The notes under the pieces are model-generated. The model was not told where the DNA came from, made no database searches, and saw only the letters and a list, made by a program, of their open reading frames with translations. Below, piece by piece: positions 29,145 through 42,014 of a DNA stretch of 64,000 bases; within the stretch, counting starts at the first letter, position 1, and each line of letters starts with the position of its first letter. This DNA is from Yersinia entomophaga. Lineage in GTDB: Bacteria > Pseudomonadota > Gammaproteobacteria > Enterobacterales > Enterobacteriaceae. Position numbers and translations under genes: made by a program. The stretch spans positions 3,718,074 to 3,782,073 of the forward strand of contig NZ_CP010029.1 of NCBI RefSeq assembly GCF_001656035.1, in the 5' to 3' direction.

Positions 29145-31430
29145 TCAAATCTTACACGCACCGCCTTCGCAGTCGTCGTCTCCGGGCTGACCCTGAATGT
29201 CTTCCTGCACATCGTCAGCCCCGTCGCGGGTGTTTTGATAATACAGTGTCTTCACACCAAATTTATAGGTGGTCAGCAGGTCTTTTAGCAATTGCTTCAT
29301 CGGCACTTTGCCTGATGGGAAACGGGCCGGATCGTAATTGGTATTAGCTGAAATGGCCTGATCGACGAATTTCTGCATTAAACCGACCAATTGCAGGTAG
29401 CCATCGTTATTTGGCATTTCCCACAGCAGTTCGTAAGCCTCTTTCAGGCGTTCATACTCAGGAACAACCTGACGCAAAATACCGTCTTTCGAGGCTTTGA
29501 TACTGACATAGCCGCGCGGTGGCTCAATACCGTTGGTGGCATTGGAGATCTGCGAAGAAGTTTCTGATGGCATCAGGGCAGACAGCGTGGAGTTACGCAG
29601 GCCGAATTCCTGAATATCTTTACGCAGCGTTTCCCAATCGTAGTGCAGTGGCTCATCGCTGATCGCGTCCAAATCTTTCTTATAGGTATCGATCGGCAGA
29701 ATACCTTGAGAATAAGTGGTTTCGTTAAACCACTGGCATGCGCCTTGCTCACGCGCTAACTGATTAGACGCTTTCAGCAGGTAATACTGAATGGCTTCAA
29801 AGGTACGGTGAGTCAGGTTATTTGCGCTGCCATCGGAGTAACGCACGCCGTTTTTCGCCAGATAGTAAGCGTAGTTAATCACGCCGACGCCCAGAGTACG
29901 ACGACCCATAGCGCCACGGCGAGCCGCTTCGATCGGGTAATCCTGATAGTCCAACAAGGCATCCAGCGCGCGAACGGCCAGAATAGCCAGGTCTTCTAAT
30001 TCATCCAGGCTATCAATTGCGCCGAGGTTGAAGGCAGACAGCGTACAAAGCGCAATTTCACCGTTCGGATCGTTGATGTCGTTCAGCGGTTTGGTCGGCA
30101 GCGCGATTTCCAGGCACAGGTTGGACTGGCGTACCGGCGCAATCTTCGGATCAAACGGGCTGTGGGTGTTGCAATGGTCAACGTTCTGAATGTAGATGCG
30201 GCCAGTTGATGCACGTTCCTGCATCATCAGGGAGAACAGTTCCACCGCTTTGACGCGTTGCTGACGGATGCTGCTGTCCTGCTCGTACTGGGTATACAGA
30301 CGTTCGAATGCTTCCTGATCGGCGAAGAAGGCGTCATACAGCCCCGGTACGTCGGACGGGCTGAATAAAGTGATGTCGCCGCCTTGCAGCAGACGTTGAT
30401 ACATCAGCTTGTTGATTTGTACGCCGTAATCCATGTGGCGAACGCGGTTTCCTTCCACCCCACGGTTATTTTTCAACACCAGCAGGCTTTCAACTTCCAG
30501 ATGCCACATCGGGTAGAACAGGGTGGCTGCGCCGCCGCGAACGCCGCCCTGCGAGCAGGATTTCACCGCGGTCTGGAAATGCTTGTAGAACGGAATACAG
30601 CCGGTGTGGAAAGCTTCGCCGCCGCGAATTGGGCTACCCAGCGCACGGATACGACCGGCGTTGATACCGATACCGGCGCGTTGAGAAACGTATTTCACAA
30701 TGGCGCTAGAAGTGGCGTTGATAGAATCCAGGCTGTCGCCGCACTCGATCAGTACGCAAGAGCTGAACTGACGGGTAGGAGTACGTACGCCGGACATAAT
30801 CGGCGTCGGCAGTGAAATCTTGAAGGTGGACACTGCATCATAGAAACGCTTGATGTAATCCATGCGGGTATCACGCGGGTAGCCGGAGAACAGGCAGGCC
30901 GCAACCAGGATATACAGGAATTGGGCGCTTTCGTAGATTTCACCGGTAACGCGGTTCTGTACCAGATATTTCCCTTCCAACTGCTTAACCGCAGCGTAGG
31001 AGAAGTTCATATCGCGCCAGTGGTCAATAAAACCGTCCATCTGCTCGAAGTCTTCAGCGGTGTAGTCTTCCAGCAGATGCTTATCGTATTTGCCCATGTC
31101 GACCATTTTGCTGACGTGGTCAAACAGTTTTGGCGGCTCAAACTGGCCGTAGGCTTTTTTACGCAGATGGAAAATCGCTAGACGCGCGGCCAGATATTGG
31201 TAATCCGGTGCGTCACGGGAGATCAAATCCGCTGCGGCTTTGATAATAGTTTCATGGATATCGGCGGTTTTGATGCCATCATAAAACTGGATGTGAGAAC
31301 GTAATTCTACTTGAGATACTGAGACGTTATGTAAACCTTCCGCGGCCCAGTCGATGACTCGGTGGATTTTATCAAGGTTGATGCGCTCTTTGCTGCCATC
31401 GCGTTTAGTAACAAGTAGACTTTGGTTCAT
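29145..31430 (-). CDS. nrdA: Ribonucleoside-diphosphate reductase class Ia, alpha subunit
   Basis: The 761-residue catalytic subunit reduces ribonucleoside diphosphates. It has an N-terminal ATP-cone (VTKRDGSKERINLDKIHRV). The active-site cysteines are seen in SSCVLIECGDS, NLCLEIALPT and ALCTLSAFNLG, and the C-terminal redox pair in CEGGACKI. Length and sequence follow E. coli NrdA. AAGGTCAAG precedes the ATG. It is the first gene of nrdA-nrdB-yfaE, with a DnaA box and a NrdR-like site upstream. Confidence 0.97.
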   Translation of the reverse strand: MNQSLLVTKRDGSKERINLDKIHRVIDWAAEGLHNVSVSQVELRSHIQFYDGIKTADIHETIIKAAADLISRDAPDYQYLAARLAIFHLRKKAYGQFEPPKLFDHVSKMVDMGKYDKHLLEDYTAEDFEQMDGFIDHWRDMNFSYAAVKQLEGKYLVQNRVTGEIYESAQFLYILVAACLFSGYPRDTRMDYIKRFYDAVSTFKISLPTPIMSGVRTPTRQFSSCVLIECGDSLDSINATSSAIVKYVSQRAGIGINAGRIRALGSPIRGGEAFHTGCIPFYKHFQTAVKSCSQGGVRGGAATLFYPMWHLEVESLLVLKNNRGVEGNRVRHMDYGVQINKLMYQRLLQGGDITLFSPSDVPGLYDAFFADQEAFERLYTQYEQDSSIRQQRVKAVELFSLMMQERASTGRIYIQNVDHCNTHSPFDPKIAPVRQSNLCLEIALPTKPLNDINDPNGEIALCTLSAFNLGAIDSLDELEDLAILAVRALDALLDYQDYPIEAARRGAMGRRTLGVGVINYAYYLAKNGVRYSDGSANNLTHRTFEAIQYYLLKASNQLAREQGACQWFNETTYSQGILPIDTYKKDLDAISDEPLHYDWETLRKDIQEFGLRNSTLSALMPSETSSQISNATNGIEPPRGYVSIKASKDGILRQVVPEYERLKEAYELLWEMPNNDGYLQLVGLMQKFVDQAISANTNYDPARFPSGKVPMKQLLKDLLTTYKFGVKTLYYQNTRDGADDVQEDIQGQPGDDDCEGGACKI

Positions 31431-31536
31431 GTGTTCTTGACCTTTTTTCCCCTGTTCAGCCTACATAAAACACAAGTCTATGCTCTCCTTGATTGCAGTA
31501 ATCATTGAGGGCAGTAGTGCATTGTTCAGTATGTAA

Positions 31537-31552
31537 ACACTATATGTGGGGG
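31537..31552 (-). promoter_or_regulatory. Candidate NrdR box upstream of nrdA
   Basis: ACACTATATGTGGGGG matches 12 of 16 positions of the NrdR palindrome ACACWATATATWGTGT. A weaker 10-of-16 match is centred about 32 bp further upstream (near 31576), roughly three helical turns away, as in paired NrdR sites. Confidence 0.45.
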
Positions 31553-31622
31553 TAGTATGTTGGTGAGATAACAAGATAGTGAGAAACGACGATTTTAGCA
31601 AGTGAACAAAACCGACGAATTG

Positions 31623-31631
31623 TGTGGATAA
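31623..31631 (-). promoter_or_regulatory. DnaA box upstream of nrdA
   Basis: TGTGGATAA is the exact complement of the consensus DnaA box TTATCCACA and lies about 190 bp upstream of the nrdA ATG. DnaA boxes in the nrdA promoter of E. coli link expression to replication initiation. Confidence 0.7.
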
Positions 31632-31705
31632 CTTGGGGGTGAAATGTTACCAACGGCTTACAACCTGCGTCAGCACTGGAGATCTTGCTCCCTCAGTCTG
31701 GGGGA

Positions 31706-31727
31706 TAAGATTTTACCGAAAATCTTA
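31706..31727. repeat. Perfect 9-bp palindromic hairpin in the nrdA-ubiG gap
   Basis: TAAGATTTT-ACCG-AAAATCTTA. Neither side has the T run of a terminator. The remainder of the 31431-31935 gap has no gene. Confidence 0.6.
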
Positions 31728-31879
31728 AAAATTTGATTGTTTGACGCTTTATTAAACGTTAGAAAAAAACGCGATAAGGTCTCTGTTTTAATGTCAAAAA
31801 AAGCGGCTTGGATCGCATTTTTCTGTTGACGGCGCATAAATCAACGTATTTCGGATAGAAGCTGATCAATCTGATAAAA

Positions 31880-31912
31880 ATTCGGGCGACGCGCAGTTGG
31901 CCGCCATCGCCC
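31880..31912 (-). terminator. Probable terminator of ubiG
   Basis: On the minus strand GGGCGA (31912-31907) pairs with TCGCCC (31889-31884) around a GC-rich 17-nt loop. GAATTTTTATC follows. Confidence 0.5.
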
Positions 31913-31935
31913 TTAAAGCTATGAACTATTCAACG

Positions 31936-32676
31936 CTACCCATTAAGACTCTCTTGATCCCTTTGGGTGTGCAGCATGTAGTTGACGTCTACGTTGCGAC
32001 CGAGCTTAAAGTGATCGGTCAGAGGATTATAATGCAGGCCAATAATTTGCTTTTCTCGTAGCGGAGTTTGGTCGATCCAACCGATCAATTCTGACGGACG
32101 AATGAATTTTTTCGAGTCGTGAGTGCCTTTCGGTACCATTTTCAAAATGTATTCAGCGCCAACTACCGCCATCAGCCAGGATTTGGTATTGCGGTTAATG
32201 GTAGAGAAGAATACGTGGCCGCCGGGTTTAACCAAACGGGCGCAGGCGCGAATCACCGAAGCCGGATCTGGAACGTGCTCAAGCATCTCCATGCAGGTCA
32301 CTACATCGTACTGCTGCGGATGCGCTTCAGCGTGAGACTCGACGGTTTCTTGTACGTAATCGAGCTTGACGCCGGTTTCCAAGGCGTGCAAACGAGCCAC
32401 TTGCAGCGGCTCGGTGCCCATATCCAGCCCGGTGACTACTGCGCCTTCCCGCGCCATACTTTCCGCCAAAATGCCGCCGCCGCAGCCGACATCCAGAACT
32501 TTCTTACCGAAAATACCGTCTGCGCGTTGCAAAATATAGTTCAGTCGCAACGGATTTATCCGATGAAGGGGTTTGAATTCACCTTCTAAATCCCACCAAC
32601 GGGAGGCGACGGCCTCGAACTTGGCGATCTCGCTTTCATCAACGTTAGGGCGGTTTGCTGGGGTTTCTGCACGCAT
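31936..32676 (-). CDS. ubiG: Ubiquinone biosynthesis O-methyltransferase
   Basis: The 246-residue SAM-dependent methyltransferase carries out both O-methylations of ubiquinone synthesis. Motif I is [31 protein letters not shown] and [14 protein letters not shown] are the later motifs. [22 protein letters not shown] near the N-terminus is typical of UbiG. It is divergent from gyrA, as in E. coli. Confidence 0.96.
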   Translation of the reverse strand: MRAETPANRPNVDESEIAKFEAVASRWWDLEGEFKPLHRINPLRLNYILQRADGIFGKKVLDVGCGGGILAESMAREGAVVTGLDMGTEPLQVARLHALETGVKLDYVQETVESHAEAHPQQYDVVTCMEMLEHVPDPASVIRACARLVKPGGHVFFSTINRNTKSWLMAVVGAEYILKMVPKGTHDSKKFIRPSELIGWIDQTPLREKQIIGLHYNPLTDHFKLGRNVDVNYMLHTQRDQESLNG

Positions 32677-32880
32677 GGCTGAATATCACTCCTCTATCTC
32701 TTTGCGCGGATTATACATGCTCCCCGCAGATTGGCGCAGTTTTGTATCGTCAGCCTAAGTTTCATCGGAAGCTTGTGGAACAGGAATTCGAGGATAAACT
32801 TGGCATATTCACGTCTGTAGTTTCCCCAAAATCTGCGGTTTGTGATATAGTTTCGTACCTTTGAATCCGGTAATTAGTAG

Positions 32881-35538
<2,658 letters not shown>

Positions 35539-35593
35539 TGTTAAAACAGGTGCGGAAAATCGCGCCTGTTATTGACTGCTGTGATGAAAAGAC

Positions 35594-35619
35594 AAGCCAG
35601 CCTCAGTGCTGGCTTTTTT
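35594..35619 (+). terminator. Rho-independent terminator of gyrA
   Basis: An 8-bp stem (AAGCCAGC 35594-35601, GCTGGCTT 35608-35615) is followed by T6. Confidence 0.88.
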
Positions 35620-35688
35620 ATGTGTTATCGGTAGTGTATTCTGTTAGCAGAACTGCCCATCCGGCAACGTTTTCACCATGGTATCCGA

Positions 35689-38541
35689 TTGAAATATCTT
35701 TCTTCTTTTCGAACAACGCTAAAAATATCCCGCTATTTATTCCGGGTACTTGCCGTTATGCTGTGGTCGCTAGGCGCACTGCTGACCACCTTCTATATCC
35801 TGAATATTCTGAATGAGAAAAAATCGGATATTCGTCAGGAATATAATACCAATTTCGAACAGGCGCAGAATTACATCCGGCATTCTGCTGATATTATCCG
35901 TGATATCAGATATATGGCGGAAAATCGCCTCAGCGAGCTCAGTAATTCCGTCGAGATACGCAGCAATGGCATGGCGCATAAAGCCGGTGAGCCAAAATAT
36001 TATCCGCTTAATGTCAACGCTGAATGTGGCGATCTGCGTTCTTCGTACCATTCTTCGCTGGAATCGCTGAGCGATCTGATTCTGTACTGGAAAGAGAACT
36101 TTGCCGCTGCGTACGACCTTAACCGGATCTTTTTCGTTGGCGCTGAAAGCCGCTGTCTGGTTGATTTCAATATACGTAATACGCCGTTGGATCAGAAAAA
36201 CCTGCTTTCCGCTCTGCATGAACATATGCAGAAATATATGGATGCGAAAAATCAGGATAAAGACAACACTCTGTATTTTGTGGTGCCCGGCGCGCGCTCA
36301 GATACCGGTTATCTTTATGTGCTAACGCCGGTGTTTATTGGCAATAAGCTGGAAGCGTTGATTGGTACTGAGCAGACGATTCGTCTGGAGGACTTTATCT
36401 CAGCGGGAACCTTGCCGATTGGCGTTACTTTGCTCGATCAGAATAATGAGCCGGTGCTTCGTCTGGCTACCGGCGAACGCTATGCCTCTATGCTGGATGA
36501 ATATCCGGACTCACCCTCCTATTTTGGCTATGCAGATGATTATAACGACCTGATCCTAAAGAAGAATTTACTGCCTTCATCGCTTAGCATTGCTTATTCA
36601 TTGCCGGTGAAAACCGTGGTTGAACGTTTTAAGATGTTGATTTTTAACGCGCTGCTACTCAATGCTTTGTCTGCGGTTGTGATTTTTACTTTAGCCTGGG
36701 TATTTGAACGCAAAATGTTCCGCCCGGCAGAAAATAACGCTTCGCAGCTGGAAGAACACGAGCAATTTAACCGGAAAATCGTAGCTTCCGCGCCGGTGGG
36801 GATCAGCATTTTGCGGCTCAGCGATGGGACTAATATCCTGAGTAATGAGTTGGCTCATAACTATATTAATTTGCTGACCAACGAAGACCGGGAACGCATT
36901 ACGCGAATTATCTGCGATCAGCAGGCTAATTTTGTCGATGTGATGACCAGTAATAACAATAATTTGCAAATCAGCTTCGTCCATTCCCGCTATCGTAATG
37001 AAGACGTGGCGATCTGTGTACTGGTGGACGTCAGTTCGCGGGTCAAAATGGAAGAGTCGTTACAGGAAATGGCCGCCGCCGCCGAGCAGGCTAGCCAGTC
37101 CAAGTCCATGTTTTTGGCTACGGTTAGCCACGAATTGCGCACGCCGCTGTATGGCATTATCGGCAACTTGGATTTACTACAAACCAAGGAGCTGCCGCCG
37201 GGCGTGGACCGCTTGGTCACGGCGATGAATAACTCTTCCGGTTTACTGCTGAAAATCATCAGCGATATTTTGGATTTCTCCAAAATCGAGTCAGAACAGC
37301 TAAAAATCGAGCCTCAGCCCTTCTCCTGCGTGGAAGTGATTACTCATATTACTGCGAACTATTTGCCGCTGGTGGTGAAAAAACGGCTTGGCCTGTACTG
37401 CTTTATTGAGCCTAACGTTCCGGTCATGATGAACGGCGATCCGGTGCGTTTACAGCAGGTCATATCCAACTTATTGAATAACGCCATTAAATTCACCGAT
37501 ACCGGCTGCATTATTGTGCAGGTCAGGCTGCACGGTCTGTATTTGGAATTCCGCGTACAGGATACCGGCGTTGGTATTAATGCGAAAGAAATCAATCAGT
37601 TATTTGACCCCTTCTTTCAGGTCGGTACTGGCGTACAGCGCCACTTCCAGGGAACGGGGTTGGGGCTGGCGATCTGCGAAAAGCTGATCAATATGATGGA
37701 TGGCGATGTTGAGGTGAATTCCGAACCGGGTATCGGCAGCGTATTTTCAATCCGAATTCCGCTATATAACGCGACGTTACCGACGCCTCCGACTGGCAAA
37801 TGCTGGAAGGGGAAGACTTTGCTGATGGAAGTGCGGAACGCCCGCCTCGAATCTTATCTGACCAGCCTGTTTTGCAGTTACGGCGCAGATATTCAGCGTT
37901 ACAACGGTCAGGCAACCCGTGGGGATGAGGTGCTGATTACCGATTACATTCCGCAAGTCGCCACGCCGCTGTTGGCGCGAATTCATTTTTCTATCGAACA
38001 TATAGGTTTACCGCAGGAAACCCGGCCAGGCTACTGGGTGGTCAGCACTTCAACGCTGCTGGAAGCCGTTCCTCTGTTGCATCGAATTTTGCTGGATGTA
38101 TCGATTATGACGTCCACGCCGCTGCAATTACCGGTGCCGGATAAAGATAATCAGGTAGATAATAGCGATATGCGTATTCTGGTGGTAGATGACCATCCGA
38201 TAAACCGTCGTTTATTAGCTGACCAGCTAACGTCCTTAGGTTATCAGGTGCTTACGGCTAATGACGGCATTGATGCATTGACGGTATTGGGTAGCAATCC
38301 TATTGATATCGTGTTGACAGATGTCAATATGCCAAATATGGATGGTTATCGCCTGACCCAATGTTTGCGCGAACAGGAGCTGCATTTCCCAGTGATTGGT
38401 GTAACGGCTAATGCGCTGGCGGAAGAGAAGCAACGCTGTCTGGATGCGGGAATGGATGACTGTCTGTCTAAGCCGGTGACGCTGGATACGCTGCGACAAA
38501 TGCTTAATCACTACAGTGAAAAGGTGCGGCAGGGGCGGTGA
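35689..38541 (+). CDS. rcsC: Rcs phosphorelay hybrid sensor kinase
   Basis: The 950-residue inner-membrane hybrid kinase starts with TTG (KYLSSFRTTLKISRYLFR, matching E. coli RcsC from its first residues). The ATG 11 bp upstream is closed by a stop after four codons. Layout: TM1 about 19-42, a periplasmic sensor domain, and TM2 near 310-335. The dimerisation domain carries the autophosphorylated histidine at about 481 (ATVSHELRTPLYG). The ATPase has DTGVGI and GTGLGLAICEKL. A receiver domain has the phospho-accepting aspartate at about 878 (VLTDVNMPNMDGYR). It responds to envelope stress and passes phosphate through RcsD to RcsB. Confidence 0.96.
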   Translation: MKYLSSFRTTLKISRYLFRVLAVMLWSLGALLTTFYILNILNEKKSDIRQEYNTNFEQAQNYIRHSADIIRDIRYMAENRLSELSNSVEIRSNGMAHKAGEPKYYPLNVNAECGDLRSSYHSSLESLSDLILYWKENFAAAYDLNRIFFVGAESRCLVDFNIRNTPLDQKNLLSALHEHMQKYMDAKNQDKDNTLYFVVPGARSDTGYLYVLTPVFIGNKLEALIGTEQTIRLEDFISAGTLPIGVTLLDQNNEPVLRLATGERYASMLDEYPDSPSYFGYADDYNDLILKKNLLPSSLSIAYSLPVKTVVERFKMLIFNALLLNALSAVVIFTLAWVFERKMFRPAENNASQLEEHEQFNRKIVASAPVGISILRLSDGTNILSNELAHNYINLLTNEDRERITRIICDQQANFVDVMTSNNNNLQISFVHSRYRNEDVAICVLVDVSSRVKMEESLQEMAAAAEQASQSKSMFLATVSHELRTPLYGIIGNLDLLQTKELPPGVDRLVTAMNNSSGLLLKIISDILDFSKIESEQLKIEPQPFSCVEVITHITANYLPLVVKKRLGLYCFIEPNVPVMMNGDPVRLQQVISNLLNNAIKFTDTGCIIVQVRLHGLYLEFRVQDTGVGINAKEINQLFDPFFQVGTGVQRHFQGTGLGLAICEKLINMMDGDVEVNSEPGIGSVFSIRIPLYNATLPTPPTGKCWKGKTLLMEVRNARLESYLTSLFCSYGADIQRYNGQATRGDEVLITDYIPQVATPLLARIHFSIEHIGLPQETRPGYWVVSTSTLLEAVPLLHRILLDVSIMTSTPLQLPVPDKDNQVDNSDMRILVVDDHPINRRLLADQLTSLGYQVLTANDGIDALTVLGSNPIDIVLTDVNMPNMDGYRLTQCLREQELHFPVIGVTANALAEEKQRCLDAGMDDCLSKPVTLDTLRQMLNHYSEKVRQGR

Positions 38542-38554
38542 GTGGATTTGAAAT

Positions 38555-38586
38555 AATAAACCCGACGCGAGAAAGCCGGGTTTATT
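38555..38586. terminator. Bidirectional terminator between rcsC and rcsB
   Basis: A 10-bp perfect stem (AATAAACCCG 38555-38564, CGGGTTTATT 38577-38586) lies between the convergent genes. A/T-rich arms give a short U tract in both directions. Confidence 0.65.
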
Positions 38587-38616
38587 GGTAGGAAAACCGC
38601 TTTATTACCCTTTATA

Positions 38617-39267
38617 TTACTCTTTATCAACCTGGCTGATGCTGACGGAAGACAGGTAATTTAGCAGGGCAATATCGTTATCCACACCCAGTTTCAGCAT
38701 GGCTGATTTTTTCTGGCTACTGATGGTTTTGATGCTGCGGTTCAGTTTCCGGGCGATCTCTGTCACCAGGAAGCCTTCGGCAAACAGGCGCAACACTTCG
38801 CTTTCTTTTGGAGAAAGACGTTTGTCGCCGTAGCCGTTAGCGCTGATTTTTTCCAACAGTTTAGCCACGCTTTCCGGGGTGAATTTTTTCCCTTTCTGCA
38901 ATGCGGCCAAGGCTTTGGGTAAATCGGTCGGCGCACCTTGTTTGAGCACAATCCCATCGATATCCAGATCCAAAACGGTGCTGAGAATCGCCGGGTTATT
39001 ATTCATGGTCAAAACAATAATGGCCAGATGCGGAAAATGACGCTTGATATATTTGATCAACGTAATCCCGTCACCGTACTTGTCTCCAGGCATGGAGAGG
39101 TCGGTAATCAGAACGTTGGCATCAAGTTTTGACAAGCTGTTTATCAGTGCAGTGGAGTCTTCAAACTCACCGACTACATTTACCCATTCAATTTGTTCTA
39201 GTGATTTCCGAATGCCAAACAAAACGATTGGATGGTCATCTGCAATAATTACATTAAGGTTGTTCAT
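38617..39267 (-). CDS. rcsB: Rcs response regulator
   Basis: This 216-residue NarL/FixJ-type regulator has a receiver domain with the phospho-accepting aspartate at residue 56 (VLITDLSMPGD). Its LuxR-type helix-turn-helix has LSPKESEVLRLFAEGFLVTEIARKLNRSIKTISSQK. It is almost identical to E. coli RcsB. The start at 39267 gives the exact E. coli length; an upstream in-frame start would overlap rcsD. It lies one base after the rcsD stop, so the two are co-transcribed. It controls capsule, motility and envelope genes. Confidence 0.97.
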   Translation of the reverse strand: MNNLNVIIADDHPIVLFGIRKSLEQIEWVNVVGEFEDSTALINSLSKLDANVLITDLSMPGDKYGDGITLIKYIKRHFPHLAIIVLTMNNNPAILSTVLDLDIDGIVLKQGAPTDLPKALAALQKGKKFTPESVAKLLEKISANGYGDKRLSPKESEVLRLFAEGFLVTEIARKLNRSIKTISSQKKSAMLKLGVDNDIALLNYLSSVSISQVDKE

Positions 39268-39268
39268 G

Positions 39269-41992
39269 TTATGGGTTACCTTGCTGCAACAGCCTACTGA
39301 CGAACGAATCAATCTGGCTGATGCTAGTTTCGATCTTCAACTGATCGCCGTTTGCGATATGCTGTTCTAATGTTTCACACAGTTGCTTGCCGAGAACCAG
39401 ATTCAACATAGCAAACACGCCTTTCAATCGGTGCGCGGTCTGCGAGAGCGATATAAAATCACGTTGCTGGGCCTCAGTATACAGTTTCTTCAAATCTACC
39501 GGTACTGTCTCAACAAACAGCGCATAATAGTCACTAGATTTTAACTGTTGCTCATATCCGGAAATATCATCCTCGACAGGGTTTTCTTCCGCTGTTTCCA
39601 CGCTATGAGCGGACTCATAGGAAGAAATCTGCTGCTCTATCAGTAACAGAATGGCGTCTATCACCGCGCTGCCAAGGTTGTAGTTAACCCGAATATAGTT
39701 CTGTTGCAACTGTTGTAAACCCGGCTCGTCTGAAGTCAGTAAGAGGGTATAAGGCGCATAGTTTTGCGGGTTATCCGTTAACATTACGTCATACTCCCTG
39801 CCCGGCAGACGATCGTCTGCAATAATACAATTTGCACCGAACGCATTCAGTAGCGTAGTCACGATGGATTTCACTTCATCTGAAGTAATATCCAGCATCA
39901 CGGTTACGCCATCTAGTAATTTCTCCTCTTCATCTTCTTGATTTTCGTGCAATCCCATAGCAACGCGGACGGTGTAACGGGTACCGATGTCCACTTTACT
40001 GCGGATTTCCAGCTGCCCGTTCATTTTTTTGCATAACTGATTGCACAAAAAGAACGTCAGACCAGAGCCCTGACTATAGCGATCAACCAGCGTTTGGCTT
40101 AGGAACGGATAGCTGAGATTACTGATTTCTTCGTCTGAAATACCGGCACCGGTATCCACAATCTGAATAGTCAGTAACTCTGGATGCTCAGGTTCATGTT
40201 TCACCGTTAAGGTAATTTTACCGTAGCTGGTGGTCACAATGGCATAGTTCAGCAACAACGCTAGCACTTTACGCAATGCACGTTCATCACCGATATAGGT
40301 TTTGTCTACATCTGCCAAATAATGGTTGAATAAACTCAATCCTTTTCGGTTTATGGACGGCAAAGCTTGCAGCAATAGCTCATCGATCAGTCTGGATAGC
40401 GAGAAATTCTGCTGTTCCGGTTGCCAATCCTGCGTTTCCAGACGGGTGAGCAGAGTGATGTTATCGATGAGCGTTAGCACGCTATCTGAATGCTGAACCA
40501 ACTCGTTGACTAGAGACTCACGTAACTCTGGATCGGTGTCCGGATGCTGTAGCAACCGGTGCGCTAGCTGATTTAACATGCTAACCGGTTGATTCAGCTC
40601 GATGCCCAGATTATGCAACATCAGCTTCCGCGCCTGTAGATTCTTATCGTATTCGCGCCGCGCCATTTGCAGTTTTTTGTTCACCAGTACTTCTTTATCC
40701 TGATCGTGCAGCAGGAAAAGGTAAGTTTTTGGGGATAATCGACTGCGGAACATTCGTATTTCATATACTTCGTTGTTAACCGTTCCCTGAATGACCCCGT
40801 GATGCTGTTCTGCCATATGGGCAATTTTTTGCAAATTAAGATGAGGCAGCAAGTGCTCGGCAATTTTGTTGCTGGCCACCAGCTTACTGGTCGCAAAGTT
40901 ATATACCAGTAATCCTAAAGGCAGGCTGGCAATAATTTCCTGATTCAGAGACTTCTGTGCTTCCAATTGCTCGGCCATATCTTCACCGGGGCGAACATAC
41001 TGATGGCGAATCAAATAGATGCACAGCAGCGTCAGGCCGAATAAGAACAGATTAGTTAAGATCAGCCAGGAATTATTGCGCGCCAGATCGAGGGCCAGAC
41101 CGGTCAAGGGAACGCGATACACTACTTTGAGCGAGGCATTGGCCAGCGGAGCGGCAAACTCCAGCCATGAACCGTTAATGGCTACCGAGGCGGTAGCCAA
41201 ATCTTCCGGAGCCATCCCGCCATCGCCAATTGGCGTGTTGTCCGGCTGGAGCAGGAAGCTGGAGCGCGCCATATTGACTGGAATCAGATCGTTAATCGGC
41301 AAATCAAAGGCGATAACCGTCGCCAGATGGCCGGGATGGTTGAAGGTGGTTCTGAGCGTAAAATAATAGGCATTTTGAAAACGCTGTTTACGTAACGGAG
41401 AAAAACTTTCCCGCTCATCCAGCGTATTGGCCTGTTGCAGCATTTCCGCCCGGCGAGACTCAGCGGACGCTGTCAGGTAGGTTTCCTTAAAGCGGGTGGT
41501 GAGCTCTTTTAGCGACTGAGTCGTAATCAGAATCAGGCTGTTATCCTGCCCGTTCAGGTAGTACATGGAAAAGGTGTCGCTCTGTGAACCCCAGCGGCTA
41601 TCCAGATAGTTTGACATACGCAAAGTCATGCCCAGCGTGGCTCTATCATGATTACCGAAAATCACCGCATCAGTTTTAGCTCTGGGTTTTTCAATGAAAT
41701 AAACATCAGGCCGCAGGCGGGTTTCTTCTACACCCGCGGGTAGCACCTCATCGGCATCATTGTAGGCGGGATTGGTCGCCAACTCGTAAATCTGATAGGT
41801 ATTGTAGCGATAATCATCAATACGCTGCTGCAAGCTGGTAGCGATATTATTCAGAGCAAACTTTTTTTCTGCCAGATATGCGTTGGTATAGTTGTAGCCG
41901 TAGAGACCCACGGCGATCAGCAATAGCAGGATAAACAGCCAAAAACAGCGGGCGATATTGGTCAGGCTAAGAGGTAACGAATTATTTTGCAT
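39269..41992 (-). CDS. rcsD: Rcs phosphotransfer protein
   Basis: The 907-residue inner-membrane phosphotransfer protein has two membrane segments (about 14-34 and 300-325) around a periplasmic domain. A kinase-like region lacks the usual phospho-histidine. The C-terminal HPt domain has its histidine at about residue 854 (SQTAHRLKGVFAML). The intermediate kinase-like domain keeps DTGAGISDEE. It relays phosphate between RcsC and RcsB and is directly followed by rcsB. An MFS gene ends 22 bp upstream on the same strand, so they may share a transcript. Confidence 0.95.
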   Translation of the reverse strand: MQNNSLPLSLTNIARCFWLFILLLLIAVGLYGYNYTNAYLAEKKFALNNIATSLQQRIDDYRYNTYQIYELATNPAYNDADEVLPAGVEETRLRPDVYFIEKPRAKTDAVIFGNHDRATLGMTLRMSNYLDSRWGSQSDTFSMYYLNGQDNSLILITTQSLKELTTRFKETYLTASAESRRAEMLQQANTLDERESFSPLRKQRFQNAYYFTLRTTFNHPGHLATVIAFDLPINDLIPVNMARSSFLLQPDNTPIGDGGMAPEDLATASVAINGSWLEFAAPLANASLKVVYRVPLTGLALDLARNNSWLILTNLFLFGLTLLCIYLIRHQYVRPGEDMAEQLEAQKSLNQEIIASLPLGLLVYNFATSKLVASNKIAEHLLPHLNLQKIAHMAEQHHGVIQGTVNNEVYEIRMFRSRLSPKTYLFLLHDQDKEVLVNKKLQMARREYDKNLQARKLMLHNLGIELNQPVSMLNQLAHRLLQHPDTDPELRESLVNELVQHSDSVLTLIDNITLLTRLETQDWQPEQQNFSLSRLIDELLLQALPSINRKGLSLFNHYLADVDKTYIGDERALRKVLALLLNYAIVTTSYGKITLTVKHEPEHPELLTIQIVDTGAGISDEEISNLSYPFLSQTLVDRYSQGSGLTFFLCNQLCKKMNGQLEIRSKVDIGTRYTVRVAMGLHENQEDEEEKLLDGVTVMLDITSDEVKSIVTTLLNAFGANCIIADDRLPGREYDVMLTDNPQNYAPYTLLLTSDEPGLQQLQQNYIRVNYNLGSAVIDAILLLIEQQISSYESAHSVETAEENPVEDDISGYEQQLKSSDYYALFVETVPVDLKKLYTEAQQRDFISLSQTAHRLKGVFAMLNLVLGKQLCETLEQHIANGDQLKIETSISQIDSFVSRLLQQGNP

Positions 41993-42014
41993 AGGGATAA
42001 CGCTGATTCCTTGA

